The notes below the pieces were generated by a model. That model searched no databases, was not told the origin of the DNA, and was given only the letters and a program-made list of their open reading frames with translations. 50,672 nucleotides of DNA from a virus: positions 1-50,672 of the IMG/VR virus record IMGVR_UViG_3300034026_000012; one strand, 5' to 3'. How positions within the stretch are numbered: the first letter of the stretch is position 1; every line of letters begins with the position of its first letter. Below are positions 1-9,500 of the stretch, in pieces. Position numbers and translations under genes: made by a program.

Positions 1-1263
1 AACCGCGCCCCAGTTCCGCAGGAGCGTAAGCAGCTCCTTGATCGCCTCCGTGTTCGACTCGACCGTCGCCTCCGGGTCGGCAATCTTGTAACCCTGGGCG
101 CCGACGACCTGCGTGCCGTTGACCTTGAAGGCCGTCGCGTTGACGGCGCCGCCGGAGTCGCGCTCGGCGATGGTGGCGGCCGTGGCCGACGTGGTCGCGG
201 TCGTGCGCGCGTTCGGGAGCGTGCCCGCGACCTCCGCCGTCGCCAGGTCTACGGCGTTGCTGGTGCTGCCGCTGCCGACAAGGTTGGTGGCGTTCGTCGC
301 GCTGGTGGCCGTCGTCGCCGTCGTGGCCGTCGTGGCCGTCGCGGCGTTACCGTTAAGTGTCCCGGTGATCGTCCCCCCGGAGACAGTCATGCCCCCGAGC
401 ACGTTCATGGGGCCTGCGGCCGTGAGCGTCGTGCCTGACTGACTCAGCGCGGAATTGACGAAGGCGGCCCCGTTCCAATACGGGTGATTACCGGCCGCGA
501 TGCCGGGAAAGATCGCCGCCGGGGTCAGCGCCGCCGCGACAGCGCCGACCAATGCGTCCACCTCGGCCTTTGAGGCAAAGGTGAACTGCGCGGCGAGATT
601 CCCGTTGGTGACGCGCCGCCCCGCGAGGGAGATCGCCGTCGTGGCCGCTGGTATGTTGTAGACGCCGAGGAACTGATTGTTTTTGGTGACGGCGTCTTCA
701 AACCAGACCTGGTAGAAGAGAATGGGTGAGACGGCCTGCGAGGGATAGAGTGAAACGTCGCACTGGCCCGCGGAGCTGAGCTGGCAGGTGACGCTTGCCT
801 TCGCCGGAATGATCCCGCTAGGCGAGGAGACGACCTCAGACAGGAAGAAGCTGACCTTCCCCTGCATCGCCGTCCCGTCCGGGGCCGTGAAGGAGTGAAG
901 GACGCGGGTCTTCGCGTTCGTCACCGTGAGCGTGACCGTGGCGGCCGCCGTCGTGTCTCCGCCGCTCGCGACGGTGTAGGTGAAGGAGTCCGCGCCGGAG
1001 TAGTCGGCCGCGGGCGTGTAGATGAGCGCCCCGGTCCCCGTGTTCAGGTTCGAGAGCGTGCCGTGCGACGGGGAAGAAACGGTCGCGTACGTCAGCGCCG
1101 TCCCGTCCGCGTCGGAGCCCTGGAGCTGGATGACGGTCTGCGCGTTGACGGCGACGGCCGTCGAGAAGGAAGTCGCGACGGGCGCGACGAAAGCGAGGGC
1201 CGTGAGAGGCAGCGCCGCCACGAAGAGCAGAAGCGAGAGGGCGTAGCAGATAGTCTTCCTCAT
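1..1263 (-). CDS. Tail fibre-like protein with signal peptide and Ig-like domain (partial)
   Basis: The frame is open from the ATG at 1263 to base 1, giving 421 residues without a stop. The last residues (LLTLLRNWGAV, preceded by a VVGAQ motif) resemble the usual end of phage tail-fibre proteins, so the stop probably lies just outside the window. The N-terminus is a clear Sec signal peptide: Arg-Lys, a hydrophobic core, then a likely cut after ALA near residue 24. Residues about 30-105 look like a tandem-95/Big_9 (cadherin-like) Ig domain, with the motifs GSDADGTALTY, YTPAADYSGADSFTYTV. The rest is Ala/Thr/Gly-rich with NATNLVGSG-type repeats typical of trimeric fibres. It is the last visible gene of the leftward tail operon. 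A host-adhesin-like secreted protein is an alternative, but its position and C-terminus favour a fibre. Confidence 0.7.
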   Translation of the reverse strand, partial: MRKTICYALSLLLFVAALPLTALAFVAPVATSFSTAVAVNAQTVIQLQGSDADGTALTYATVSSPSHGTLSNLNTGTGALIYTPAADYSGADSFTYTVASGGDTTAAATVTLTVTNAKTRVLHSFTAPDGTAMQGKVSFFLSEVVSSPSGIIPAKASVTCQLSSAGQCDVSLYPSQAVSPILFYQVWFEDAVTKNNQFLGVYNIPAATTAISLAGRRVTNGNLAAQFTFASKAEVDALVGAVAAALTPAAIFPGIAAGNHPYWNGAAFVNSALSQSGTTLTAAGPMNVLGGMTVSGGTITGTLNGNAATATTATTATTATSATNATNLVGSGSTSNAVDLATAEVAGTLPNARTTATTSATAATIAERDSGGAVNATAFKVNGTQVVGAQGYKIADPEATVESNTEAIKELLTLLRNWGAV

Positions 1264-1278
1264 CGAAATAATCCTTTC

Positions 1279-2775
1279 CTAATTACCGATTTTGACTAAA
1301 GAGAATTCGGCTCCGAAGTTACCGCTGGCCGTGACGTTCAGGCTCACGCCGGCGTTTTGGAACCCGAAACATCTGACGTAGTCGCCCGCCGCGAGCTGGT
1401 AGACGGCCGTGACATTGAGGGTCGTCGAGTCGCCGTTCGTCGCGTTCTGCGCGTTGGCGGCGATGATGGTCCCGCCCGCGTTCAGGCGTATCGTGAGGGA
1501 GCGGAAGCCGGTCGCGTTGGAAGCGATCTCGCCCTGACAGGTCGCCGAGTAATACCCGGCTGTGGGGGCGGTCAGCCTGTCTGTGTTCGAGGCGGTGTCG
1601 TGCAGCGCCGCGGTGTCGAATCGCTCGCTGTTGAAGACGAGCGCCGTCGGCGTGGCGCTCGTCAGCGCCTGCGTCGCCGAGTGGTAGACGCGCGCGCCGA
1701 CGAGCGCGAGCGGGTCGGCGTACGCCTGGTCGCCGCGCAGGAAGGTCGAGGAGGAAGCCGTGCCCGAGCCGAGCCGGGCGGTCGGCACCGTCCCCGATGT
1801 GAGGTCGGTTCCGGAGTGCGAGTGCGAGGGCAGGTCGCCGGACGTCAGGGTCGTCCCCGTGGTGACCCGGCCCTTCGCGTCGGTCGTAACTTTGGTGTAG
1901 GTGCCGGGCGTGCCGGCGTTCGCCAGTGTCGTCGCCACCGTCCCGGCGCCCGTCGTCACGTCGCCCGTGAGTGCCGGCATCTGGGTCGCCGCCACCGAGC
2001 CGGAGAGGTCGGAGAACGCGGGCTGCGCCGCGCCGAAGACGCCCTGCGCCGACATCGAGGTTAGGAACTGATTCGAGACCGCCGCCTTCGCCTGCGCCGC
2101 CGTGGAGTTGGCGTCCGGGATGTTGACCGTGCGCGTCTGGCCGGTGCCGACATTCGACACGTCGAACCTAGCTTGCTTCGTGGTATCGGTCGCGTCCTGG
2201 AGGGTGAACAGACTCCCTTTGAAGTTGGCCGTGTTCGTGTTGTCGAAGGTCTTCGAGCTGAGCGTCGGGGGCAGGTCGGCGTTGACCATCGCCCTGAAGG
2301 CGGGCGCGGCCGCACCGCCGGAGGTGGGGCCGAAGAGTCCCGTGTTGGCCGCCTGCGTGGCGCGCGTGACCGTGATCGTGCCGGAGCCGGTGACGGGCGA
2401 GCCCGAGACGCCGAACTCGGAAGGCATCGAGAGGCCGACGCTCGTCACGGTGCCGCACGGCGAGCCCAGCGTGGCTAGGTTGCCGGAAGCGTCGAACTTC
2501 GCGCAGTCGTTCGTCGAGGAGGAGCCGGTGAAGAGCTGGAACTTCGCGCCGTCGCCGTGCCTGTTGGCCGGCAGGATGAAGGAGGGCGTTAGCACCCCAA
2601 AGAAGTTCAGCACGGTCGTCTTCTTCGTGGCCGGCGTCCCCGCCGGGTCTGCCACGTAGGGGACGACGTCGGTTGTGGCGGGCGTGCCCGACGGCAGCGC
2701 CGAGATTTTCGTCTGCGCGTTGGCGGCCGTGCAGAGTGCCAGCGCGAAAATAAGCATCAACAGCAGGGGTCTCAT
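1279..2775 (-). CDS. Tail fibre / receptor-binding protein with C1q-like tip
   Basis: 498 residues. It starts with a hydrophobic signal-like segment ending in ANA (about residue 20), then the motif KISALPSGTPATTDVVP, which is common at the head of phage fibres. A GTVTSVGLSMP motif and long Gly/Thr/Ser-rich repeats follow. The last 140 residues (from about LVGARVYHS) have the pattern of a C1q/TNF-like jelly-roll: FNSERFDT, then a TAGYY strand, then YVRCFGFQNAG. Such domains form trimeric receptor-binding tips. The gene follows the 257-residue minor tail gene by about 10 bases. Presence of a signal peptide is unusual for a virion protein and is shared with the next gene downstream. Confidence 0.75.
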   Translation of the reverse strand: MRPLLLMLIFALALCTAANAQTKISALPSGTPATTDVVPYVADPAGTPATKKTTVLNFFGVLTPSFILPANRHGDGAKFQLFTGSSSTNDCAKFDASGNLATLGSPCGTVTSVGLSMPSEFGVSGSPVTGSGTITVTRATQAANTGLFGPTSGGAAAPAFRAMVNADLPPTLSSKTFDNTNTANFKGSLFTLQDATDTTKQARFDVSNVGTGQTRTVNIPDANSTAAQAKAAVSNQFLTSMSAQGVFGAAQPAFSDLSGSVAATQMPALTGDVTTGAGTVATTLANAGTPGTYTKVTTDAKGRVTTGTTLTSGDLPSHSHSGTDLTSGTVPTARLGSGTASSSTFLRGDQAYADPLALVGARVYHSATQALTSATPTALVFNSERFDTAALHDTASNTDRLTAPTAGYYSATCQGEIASNATGFRSLTIRLNAGGTIIAANAQNATNGDSTTLNVTAVYQLAAGDYVRCFGFQNAGVSLNVTASGNFGAEFSLVKIGN

Positions 2776-2785
2776 CTTCTACTCC

Positions 2786-3559
2786 TCAGAACGTATCCAG
2801 ATTGATTAAGTCGCGCGGCGTCGGGTCGAACTCTCCGGCCGAGCCGCCCGTGCCGTCGCCGGCCGCGAAGGTCACTTCTAAAATGTTCGACTCCGGCGTC
2901 CACACCGCGCCGCCCGAGTGGGCCACGGTGACATACACCGTGCGCGGGAGGGCTGCGAGCGAGTCCTCGGCCGAGAGCTGCGAGCCGTCTTCGGCCAACA
3001 GCTCCGAGCCCCCCTCGGTCGTGAGCAGCCCGGCCTCGCGCGAGAGCGTGAAGTAGCGGGGCAGTTCGCGAGAGGCGTAATCGTCTGAGTCGAACAGAAC
3101 CACGAGGTTGGGGCCGCTCATGTCGGCGTTCGTCGAAACCGTGACGCGGCGCTGGCGCGCGAAGATGGTGAAGCCCGTAATACCGATCTCGACCGAGCCG
3201 GGAGTTGCCGGCGCGTTCTGTCCGATGGCGCACGCGTCCGTCTCACGCACGAAGGGCACATCGGCGGTCTGCGCGTCGGCGAGCAGTGAGACGCTACGGA
3301 CGCCCCTGGGCGAGACGGAGCGCGCGATCAAAACGCGGGGGCGATCCTTGACTGGGTTGTACTCGGCGGTGCCGGCGACGCCCGGCGCGAAGACCCCGAC
3401 CAGCGTCGCGCTCTCGACCGGCTCGTCGGCAAAGCGCACAAGCACCTCGACCGCCGCGGCCGGGGCGGTCGGTTCGGGGTAGCCGCGCGGCCGCCCCTCC
3501 TCGCGCGCGACGAGCGCGACGCTGGTGTTGTCTCTGGCGAGGAAACCGTAATCACTCAT
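2786..3559 (-). CDS. Putative minor tail protein
   Basis: 257 residues, no domain that I recognise with certainty. It starts at an ATG overlapping the stop of the upstream 93-residue gene by four bases, so the two are translationally coupled. The sequence is beta-rich, with a short duplicated segment near residue 185 (LLTTEGGSELLAEDGSQL) and an Asp/Gly-rich end. It sits between the distal tail hub gene and the fibre genes, the usual place for a tail-tip or fibre-adaptor protein. Function is inferred from position only. Confidence 0.55.
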   Translation of the reverse strand: MSDYGFLARDNTSVALVAREEGRPRGYPEPTAPAAAVEVLVRFADEPVESATLVGVFAPGVAGTAEYNPVKDRPRVLIARSVSPRGVRSVSLLADAQTADVPFVRETDACAIGQNAPATPGSVEIGITGFTIFARQRRVTVSTNADMSGPNLVVLFDSDDYASRELPRYFTLSREAGLLTTEGGSELLAEDGSQLSAEDSLAALPRTVYVTVAHSGGAVWTPESNILEVTFAAGDGTGGSAGEFDPTPRDLINLDTF

Positions 3560-3837
3560 ACTGCGACCGTCGTCCTGAGCGCGGTGCCCGACCTGCCGTC
3601 GGATTCACGCTTCCAGGTGAAGCGCAGCAAGCGCCCGACGGCGACGCCGGCCAACGTGGTGGTGGGGATGACGCCGCTGCCGTCCGCGACGATGTCGTCG
3701 AGGCGGATCGCCCCGGCGCCCGTCACGGGGTCGGCGTCGGTCACGTCCCTGACCTCGACCGTCGCGCCCGGCACGGGGGTCGTGCTGATGTCGTCGTCGG
3801 TGTACTTCACCTCTAAGCCTGTGACCTTTGAAGCCAT
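3556..3837 (-). CDS. Small tail-associated protein
   Basis: 93 residues, probably a single beta-sandwich (YTDDDISTTPVPGATVEV, then VPTTTLAGV-like strands) resembling carboxypeptidase-regulatory or Ig-like accessory domains. Its ATG (CAT at 3835-3837) overlaps the stop of the upstream hub gene and its own stop overlaps the next start, so it is a coupled member of the tail-tip operon. Function unknown. Confidence 0.55.
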   Translation of the reverse strand: MASKVTGLEVKYTDDDISTTPVPGATVEVRDVTDADPVTGAGAIRLDDIVADGSGVIPTTTLAGVAVGRLLRFTWKRESDGRSGTALRTTVAV

Positions 3838-6065
3838 TAGAAGGTGCTCTCCGCGAGCCTGAAGTGGATGCGGTCGAACGTCGTCGAAACTTCCGCGAAC
3901 CCTATCGGCTCGGGCAGTCCGTCGCCCGGCCCGCCGGGGTTAGGGTCGAGGCCGGGCGCGGGCCGCTCCGGCGCCTGCTCGACGTCTTCGAGGTGCTCGT
4001 AATAGTCGGGCCTGTAGAGAACGCCGCGCACCCCGACCGTCAGGTCCGTCTCGTTGTCGAGCGTCTGCACGCGCCAGTAGAGATAGGGGCGCCCGTCGTC
4101 GTCGTAGTAGAGCGTCGGGCGCCCATCCTGTCCGTCGAACTTTTCCCGGAGGCTCAGGAGCTTCCACGAAATGACCTTGATGACCCTGTGCGGGTGCAGG
4201 TCAATCGTCTCCAACCACGACGCCTGGAAGTTCGCCTCGCGGTTATTCTTCAGGCCGCCGGAATCGAACTCGCCGAGGTCGAGTATGCGGTTGCCGCAGC
4301 GTACGGCTTGGCCGAAGTCCGTCACCCCGAAGAGCGTCACCTCGTCGCGGATGCGGCGGACGGACTTGTCGCCGCCCGCGGCGGCCGCCGCCTGCTGGGC
4401 GCGCTCGTCCTGGAAGACGAGCGGCCGCTTGATGTGGTCGTGAGCGGCGTCGAAGAAGTTGACGGTGAGGTAGTTGGTCAGCTCGCCCTCCGGCCTCACC
4501 TTCTTCGTGCGCAGCGTCGAGCCAGCGCCGTCGAAGAGGATGGGGCGCACGTTCGGGTCCGCCGCGATCAAGTCGAGGTCGTCGGTGAAGGTGGGTACGT
4601 CCGTCAAATCCTCCTTGCGCAGGGGGACGATGCGCTCGTAGCCCCCGTAGGGGAAGGGCAGCGAGAGGAAGCTGTCGCGGCAGGCGTCCTTGATGATCTG
4701 CTGCGTCGTGCGCTCAAGGATTTCGGCGGAGAAGGTCGCGCGGGTGGAGCTGTACTGGACGCCGGAGGCGTCGAGGAAACCGGCGGGCTGTGCCTGCCAC
4801 GCGTCGGCGTCTATCCAGTCCTGGATGACGTAACGCTCGACGTCGCGCGCGTCGCCGAATTGCAGGTTGGTCAGCAGCTCCAGAATCCAGAAGGCCGGGC
4901 TGACGCTGTACTGCAACGTGAAAGTCGTCGGGCTCGTGTAGACGTGAACTTCGCGGAAGCCCCTGACCTTCACCGAGCCGCGGAAACTTTGCGCCGTCGC
5001 GTTGCGGAAGTCGCCCTGGACGACTGCGTTGACGTGGGCGCGCAGCGAATAGTTGCTGACGTGCGCGCTGAAGAACGAGGCCGGCTGGCGGTATTCGCCG
5101 CGCCGCACGTTGAGGTGCATCGGCTGGATGTAGGCGTCGTTGACCTGCACCAGGCTCAGCCCCTCGTCAGGCCCCTCGCCGACCTGAAGGAGTACGTGCG
5201 CGCTGCCCTGCTCCGGGTGCCTCGTGTTCGGCTCGACGAGGTAGGCGAGGACTTGCAGGTTGCGCGCCGTCCACTCGCCCGCGTGGACTGGTATCGTCTG
5301 CGTCAACTGCGACTCGTTGCCCCTGCTCGTCGCCTGACGCGCCGGCCCCTGCGTCTGCCCGACGGTGATCGTGTCCGTGGCCGTGTCGCCGCCGCCGTAT
5401 TCGAGCGTGTCGCCGATCCGCGCCTGACACCCCTCGCGCGTGTGCGGGCAGGACGTGAAGGGGTTGCCGTCACCGTCGAGCAGGCCGTGCACGCCATCGA
5501 GCTGGCGGTCGTAGCGGCAGCCGTTGCGTGCGAGAACTGCGGGGTCGAAGATCGTGCCGCCGAACATGAACGTACAGCCGGCGCCCGACGGCCGGCTGGG
5601 CAGAGAGAGCTGCGGCGAGCGGAATCCGAAGGAGGCGGGCACGGGCGTGACGCTGCCGCCGACCTCGGCCGGCGCGCCGAGATGGCCGAACCAGCCGCGC
5701 TTAATCAGCAGGTCTACGTCCGGGTAGTAGTGCCAGAGTTCGACGCGCACGCCCTCGCCGTGCAGCTCGCAGAGCCGCGCGATCTCGCCGTCGTCGTCAA
5801 CGAACTGGAGCGTGATCTGCGAGTCGGCGACCGAGGAGGAAATCTGGAAGGGTTGAAACTGCGGCTCGGCGAAGCGCGCCTCGATCCGCCCGCCGTCGGG
5901 CAGCGTGAGCCCCTCGTACTCGGGCAGCTCGTCGTACTGCATCCGGCCGTAGAAGACCGTCCCCATAGGCGCGGGCCAGTACACCGCGACCAGCTCGCCG
6001 ACCTGGAGGCCGGAGAGCCGCCGCGCGGCGTTGACCTTTTCTTGTTCGACGGACGGGAGCTGCAT
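3837..6065 (-). CDS. Distal tail / baseplate hub-like protein
   Basis: 742 residues. The N-terminal third resembles tail-tip attachment proteins. A cysteine pair region near residues 180-225 (GCRYDRQ, then FTSCPHTREGCQAR) matches the pattern of the phage_BR0599/DUF2163 family, where a CP...C motif is followed by a Gly-rich loop; here it is EYGGGDT. The C-terminal part has the features of a hub protein (VPLRKEDLTD, TLYYDDDGRPYLYWRV). The order tape measure, 161-residue protein, this protein, fibres is that of siphovirus tail tips. Family assignment is by motif pattern only; the tail-tip role is more secure. Confidence 0.6.
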   Translation of the reverse strand: MQLPSVEQEKVNAARRLSGLQVGELVAVYWPAPMGTVFYGRMQYDELPEYEGLTLPDGGRIEARFAEPQFQPFQISSSVADSQITLQFVDDDGEIARLCELHGEGVRVELWHYYPDVDLLIKRGWFGHLGAPAEVGGSVTPVPASFGFRSPQLSLPSRPSGAGCTFMFGGTIFDPAVLARNGCRYDRQLDGVHGLLDGDGNPFTSCPHTREGCQARIGDTLEYGGGDTATDTITVGQTQGPARQATSRGNESQLTQTIPVHAGEWTARNLQVLAYLVEPNTRHPEQGSAHVLLQVGEGPDEGLSLVQVNDAYIQPMHLNVRRGEYRQPASFFSAHVSNYSLRAHVNAVVQGDFRNATAQSFRGSVKVRGFREVHVYTSPTTFTLQYSVSPAFWILELLTNLQFGDARDVERYVIQDWIDADAWQAQPAGFLDASGVQYSSTRATFSAEILERTTQQIIKDACRDSFLSLPFPYGGYERIVPLRKEDLTDVPTFTDDLDLIAADPNVRPILFDGAGSTLRTKKVRPEGELTNYLTVNFFDAAHDHIKRPLVFQDERAQQAAAAAGGDKSVRRIRDEVTLFGVTDFGQAVRCGNRILDLGEFDSGGLKNNREANFQASWLETIDLHPHRVIKVISWKLLSLREKFDGQDGRPTLYYDDDGRPYLYWRVQTLDNETDLTVGVRGVLYRPDYYEHLEDVEQAPERPAPGLDPNPGGPGDGLPEPIGFAEVSTTFDRIHFRLAESTF

Positions 6066-6067
6066 CG

Positions 6068-6553
6068 TTAAATGTTCGCGTTGTTGGAGTCGTTGTCGTG
6101 CGAGCCGTCGGGCAGCGTGTTGAAGCCCGGCACGCGCGCGAACACGAGCTTGAGCTGCGAGGTGTAGAGCTTCACCATGAACATGGTTCGCTCCATCGAG
6201 TGGTCTGCGAACCGCGCGAGGAACTTCTTCCCCGTCGAGATGTCGGTGAGGACGAAGGGGCGATCCACCTCGACGTACCCGGTCTTATGGCGGTGGAAGA
6301 ACTCCCAGAGGTAGATCGCCTGCGCCTGCAAGTCTCCGCTCGGCAGCGTGACGGGCGAATTCATCGTGTCGCGCAGCGTCCTGTACGTGAGCGTCCAGTA
6401 GCGGTTGCCCGAGCGCGTGCCCGTCAGGACGGAGCGGTAGAACCCGCCGCCGAGCTGGTGCGTCAACATCTCCAAGCCGAGGCCCTCGACGAGGCCGAAG
6501 TCGCCGCGTAGCCGCAACTCCTCATAAGGCCGATTTGCCGGTAGCAAGTTCAT
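6068..6553 (-). CDS. Minor tail protein next to tape measure
   Basis: 161 residues, starting at an ATG 9 bases after the tape measure stop. It resembles the small tail-tip proteins (DUF2460 or gpM-like) found directly after tape measure genes: a mixed alpha/beta protein with GNRYWTLTYRTL and AIYLWEFFHRHKTGYVEV, which read as a compact beta domain. No catalytic motif. The role is inferred from gene order. Confidence 0.55.
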   Translation of the reverse strand: MNLLPANRPYEELRLRGDFGLVEGLGLEMLTHQLGGGFYRSVLTGTRSGNRYWTLTYRTLRDTMNSPVTLPSGDLQAQAIYLWEFFHRHKTGYVEVDRPFVLTDISTGKKFLARFADHSMERTMFMVKLYTSQLKLVFARVPGFNTLPDGSHDNDSNNANI

Positions 6554-6561
6554 GCGTCACC

Positions 6562-9500
6562 CTAGAGGCCGAGATTCTTTTGCAGGGACTCGCGGCCGTG
6601 CCCCTGCGTCGCCGACGCGTTGACCGCGTCCATCGCCGAGCGCGGCCTCTTCTTCAGGCCGCGCTCGACCACCGACCCCTCGTCGGCAGTGCGGAAGGTG
6701 CCCATGACTTCGTTGTTCTCTTCGAGCGCCGCCGTCAGCCGGGCGAGCATCGCCTTGACTTCGGGGTCACCCCCGCCCGACGAGGACGAGGCGCGCGGCG
6801 CAGGCGCCGGGCTCGAAGGCGAGGACTCCGCCGACCGCGACATCTGCTCGCGCAGCCGGGCCATCGCGCGCGCGAGCGGCGTCCTGCCCGCGATGACCGC
6901 GCGGCCCGCCCGCAGCTCGTCGAACGCGGAGTGGCCGCCGTTGCGCGCGACCGTCCCGCTGTCAATCATGTGCTCGCCGCCGTCCGCCAGGACGGGCACA
7001 TGGTCGAAGCCGCGCGTCAGGCCGGGGATGGGGCCGCCGTCAATGCGGCGGACGAAGTTGTTCGCCGCGTTCGAGGGGTCAGCAAGCTGGCGGTCGGCGA
7101 GCAGTTTCGATTGCTGGCCCGTCTGCTCGGCGTATGCCGCGATCATCTCCTTCGCCTGGTCGAGCCGCACAGTTTCGAGGAGATGCTTCGACACCTGCCC
7201 TTTGCCAAACGCCTGCTCGCCGAGCTGCTTGACGGCGGAGAGGGTCTGCATGTCCTTGACGTTGACCTGATACTCCTGCTGTATCGTCGAGCGCAGCTTC
7301 TTCTCCGTCCCGTGGCTGAAGTGTTTCCACAACGCGAACCCGGTCAGCGCCGCGGCGGCTATGCCGATAGTCCACGGGTTGGTCATGAAGGCGCCCATCG
7401 AGCCCATCATCGAACCGCTGGACGCGCCGCCCGCCGCCGCGCCCCCGCCCGCCGCCGCGCCGCCACCCACCAGCGCAGGGGCCGCGCCGAAATCCGCGGC
7501 GAAGGTCACGGGATTGACCCACGGGCCAGCAGCGGCAGTCGCGCCCTTTGCCGTCGCCGCCGAGCCACCGAGGCCGAAGAGAGACTTGATGCCGGCTTTA
7601 AACCCGCCCTGACGGAAGGCATTGATGACGCCGCCCGAGTTGGAAGCCGACGGTACGAACGGAGGCGTACCCCCTCCGCCGCCGCCGAGGTTGAGCAGTT
7701 TCGTCGGGCTGAACCCGCCGCCGGGCGCACCGCCCCCTTCGCCCTTCTGCTCGGGGAAGAGCGCGTCGAGGAATTTCTTGAAAACCCTGTTCTCCAACTG
7801 GTGCGCGAAGTTCTGAAGCAGGCTCGTCGCCAGCCCGATGCCGCCCGTGAGCTTCGCGATCCCGCGGTCTATGGCGCCGGTGATCTGGTCGAAGCTGGAA
7901 ATCAGGCCGTCCGACCAGGCGCTCGTCGCGTCGCCCGACTCGGCGAGGTGGCGCAGGACGCGAGCGCGCACCTGCTCGGTATGCACAGTCGCCGCATCCT
8001 CCAGGCGCACCTGAGCGCGAGCCTGCTCCTCAATGGCCTGCGCGTCCTCGCGGCGGATAGCGACCAGCTCTTCCCACGTCGCAACCTGAGTACGCAGACC
8101 GAGATTGGCGAAAGAGTTCGCATACTCGTCCTGAAGTGTCGTGAGGCGCTGCGTCAGGCTAACCTCTTCACCCTTCGCGGAGAGAAGCCGGCGCTGTGCC
8201 GAGAGTTGGTCATCCGCCGCCTGCCGTCTGAGTTCAGAAAGCTCTTGCTCCATGCCGCCGAGGTCTATTTGTATCGTCTTCTCGCGGGTGAAGTAGTCCT
8301 TTGCGACCTCTCGCCTGCGCCCATCAACGTATTGAGCTAAGAAGACCTGCTGACCCGCGGCCTCCTCTTCCTGGCGTATCAGCTCGCGGTAATACTCAGA
8401 GATTTCCTCCTGCGATTTGCTCTGCTCGAAGCCGAGGCCGCTATCAAGGGCAATGCCGCCCGAGTTCGCGTCCAGCGTCGAGCCTTCAATAGCCCCACGC
8501 CCGGCGTCGAGCGGACGGTTGCGGTTAGCCTCAAGCATCGCCGCGATCCGGTCCTGCATGCCGGCGAACTTCTCGGGCGTGAGCTGCACGAGCTGGCCGC
8601 CCAGCGGGGACTTAGACAGGTCGTCGCGCCCGGTAACGAGGTCCTGCTGGAACTGCCCGCCGAGCACGAGTTGGGAGAACTCTTTATCCGATGAAGCCCG
8701 GCTGCCGCCGCCCTCGTAGTCGAAGCGCTTGATGTCGCGGAGGTAGGCGCGCCCCTTCGGGCCGATGACGCCTGCTCCGCGCGCCGCGCGCTGCACGTCA
8801 GCCCGCCCGCCTTCCGTCTTCGTGAGCGTCTTGACGAGTCTGTCTACCGTACCCTCGCCCTGATGGTAGGCGAGCACGGCCAAGTCCCAATCGCCGTAGC
8901 GCCCGAACAGGAAGCTCATGTACTTGCCCCACGCCGTCAGGTTCTTCTTCGGATCACGGAGGTCGCTCGGCGTGAAGCCGTAGCGCGCGCCCGTACCCGG
9001 CATGATCTGACCGAGGCCGATGGCGCCTTGCGGACTCACGGCCTTCGTGCTGAAGCTGGACTCGGTGTGGAGCTGCGCGAAGGCGAGGCCCTGCGGGATG
9101 TTGAACCGCTCGGCCGCTTGGCTGATGAGCGCAGCGAGCGCCGGGTCGGAGGGACGCGGCGCCCTCAGACTGCGAGACACCGCGTTGATGACCTCGTTGT
9201 CCTCCCGGTCCGAAGCCGAAAGCTTTGTGCGCGAGCCCCCGCCGCTTTCTTTTGAAAGGCCGAACCCCTGCTCAATAGCTTTCTGTGCCTGCCCGGCCAG
9301 CTTCTCCTGCTGTATGTCCGTGCTGACCTGCGGCATGTACTTGGCAGCGTATTCGCGCGAGAGCTGCGCGGCCTGCTCTGGCGTCAGCTTCAGCGCGACG
9401 GCGTTCTGAGTCATCCACGAGACGTAATCCTTAACTCGCTTCTGCCTCTCCGAGGCTGCCGCGCCCGCGCTCTTACCGAAGTTGTCGAGCGTGTTATTAA

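Noticed and set aside
3828-6071. 747-codon open frame on the plus strand
   Set aside because: Antisense to the hub gene; Arg/Val-rich shadow typical of GC-rich DNA. The minus-strand reading has normal protein composition, ribosome sites and operon overlap.
6535-8340. 601-codon open frame on the plus strand, and 10369-11607 similarly
   Set aside because: Antisense shadows of the tape measure gene; Arg-rich, no start signals.
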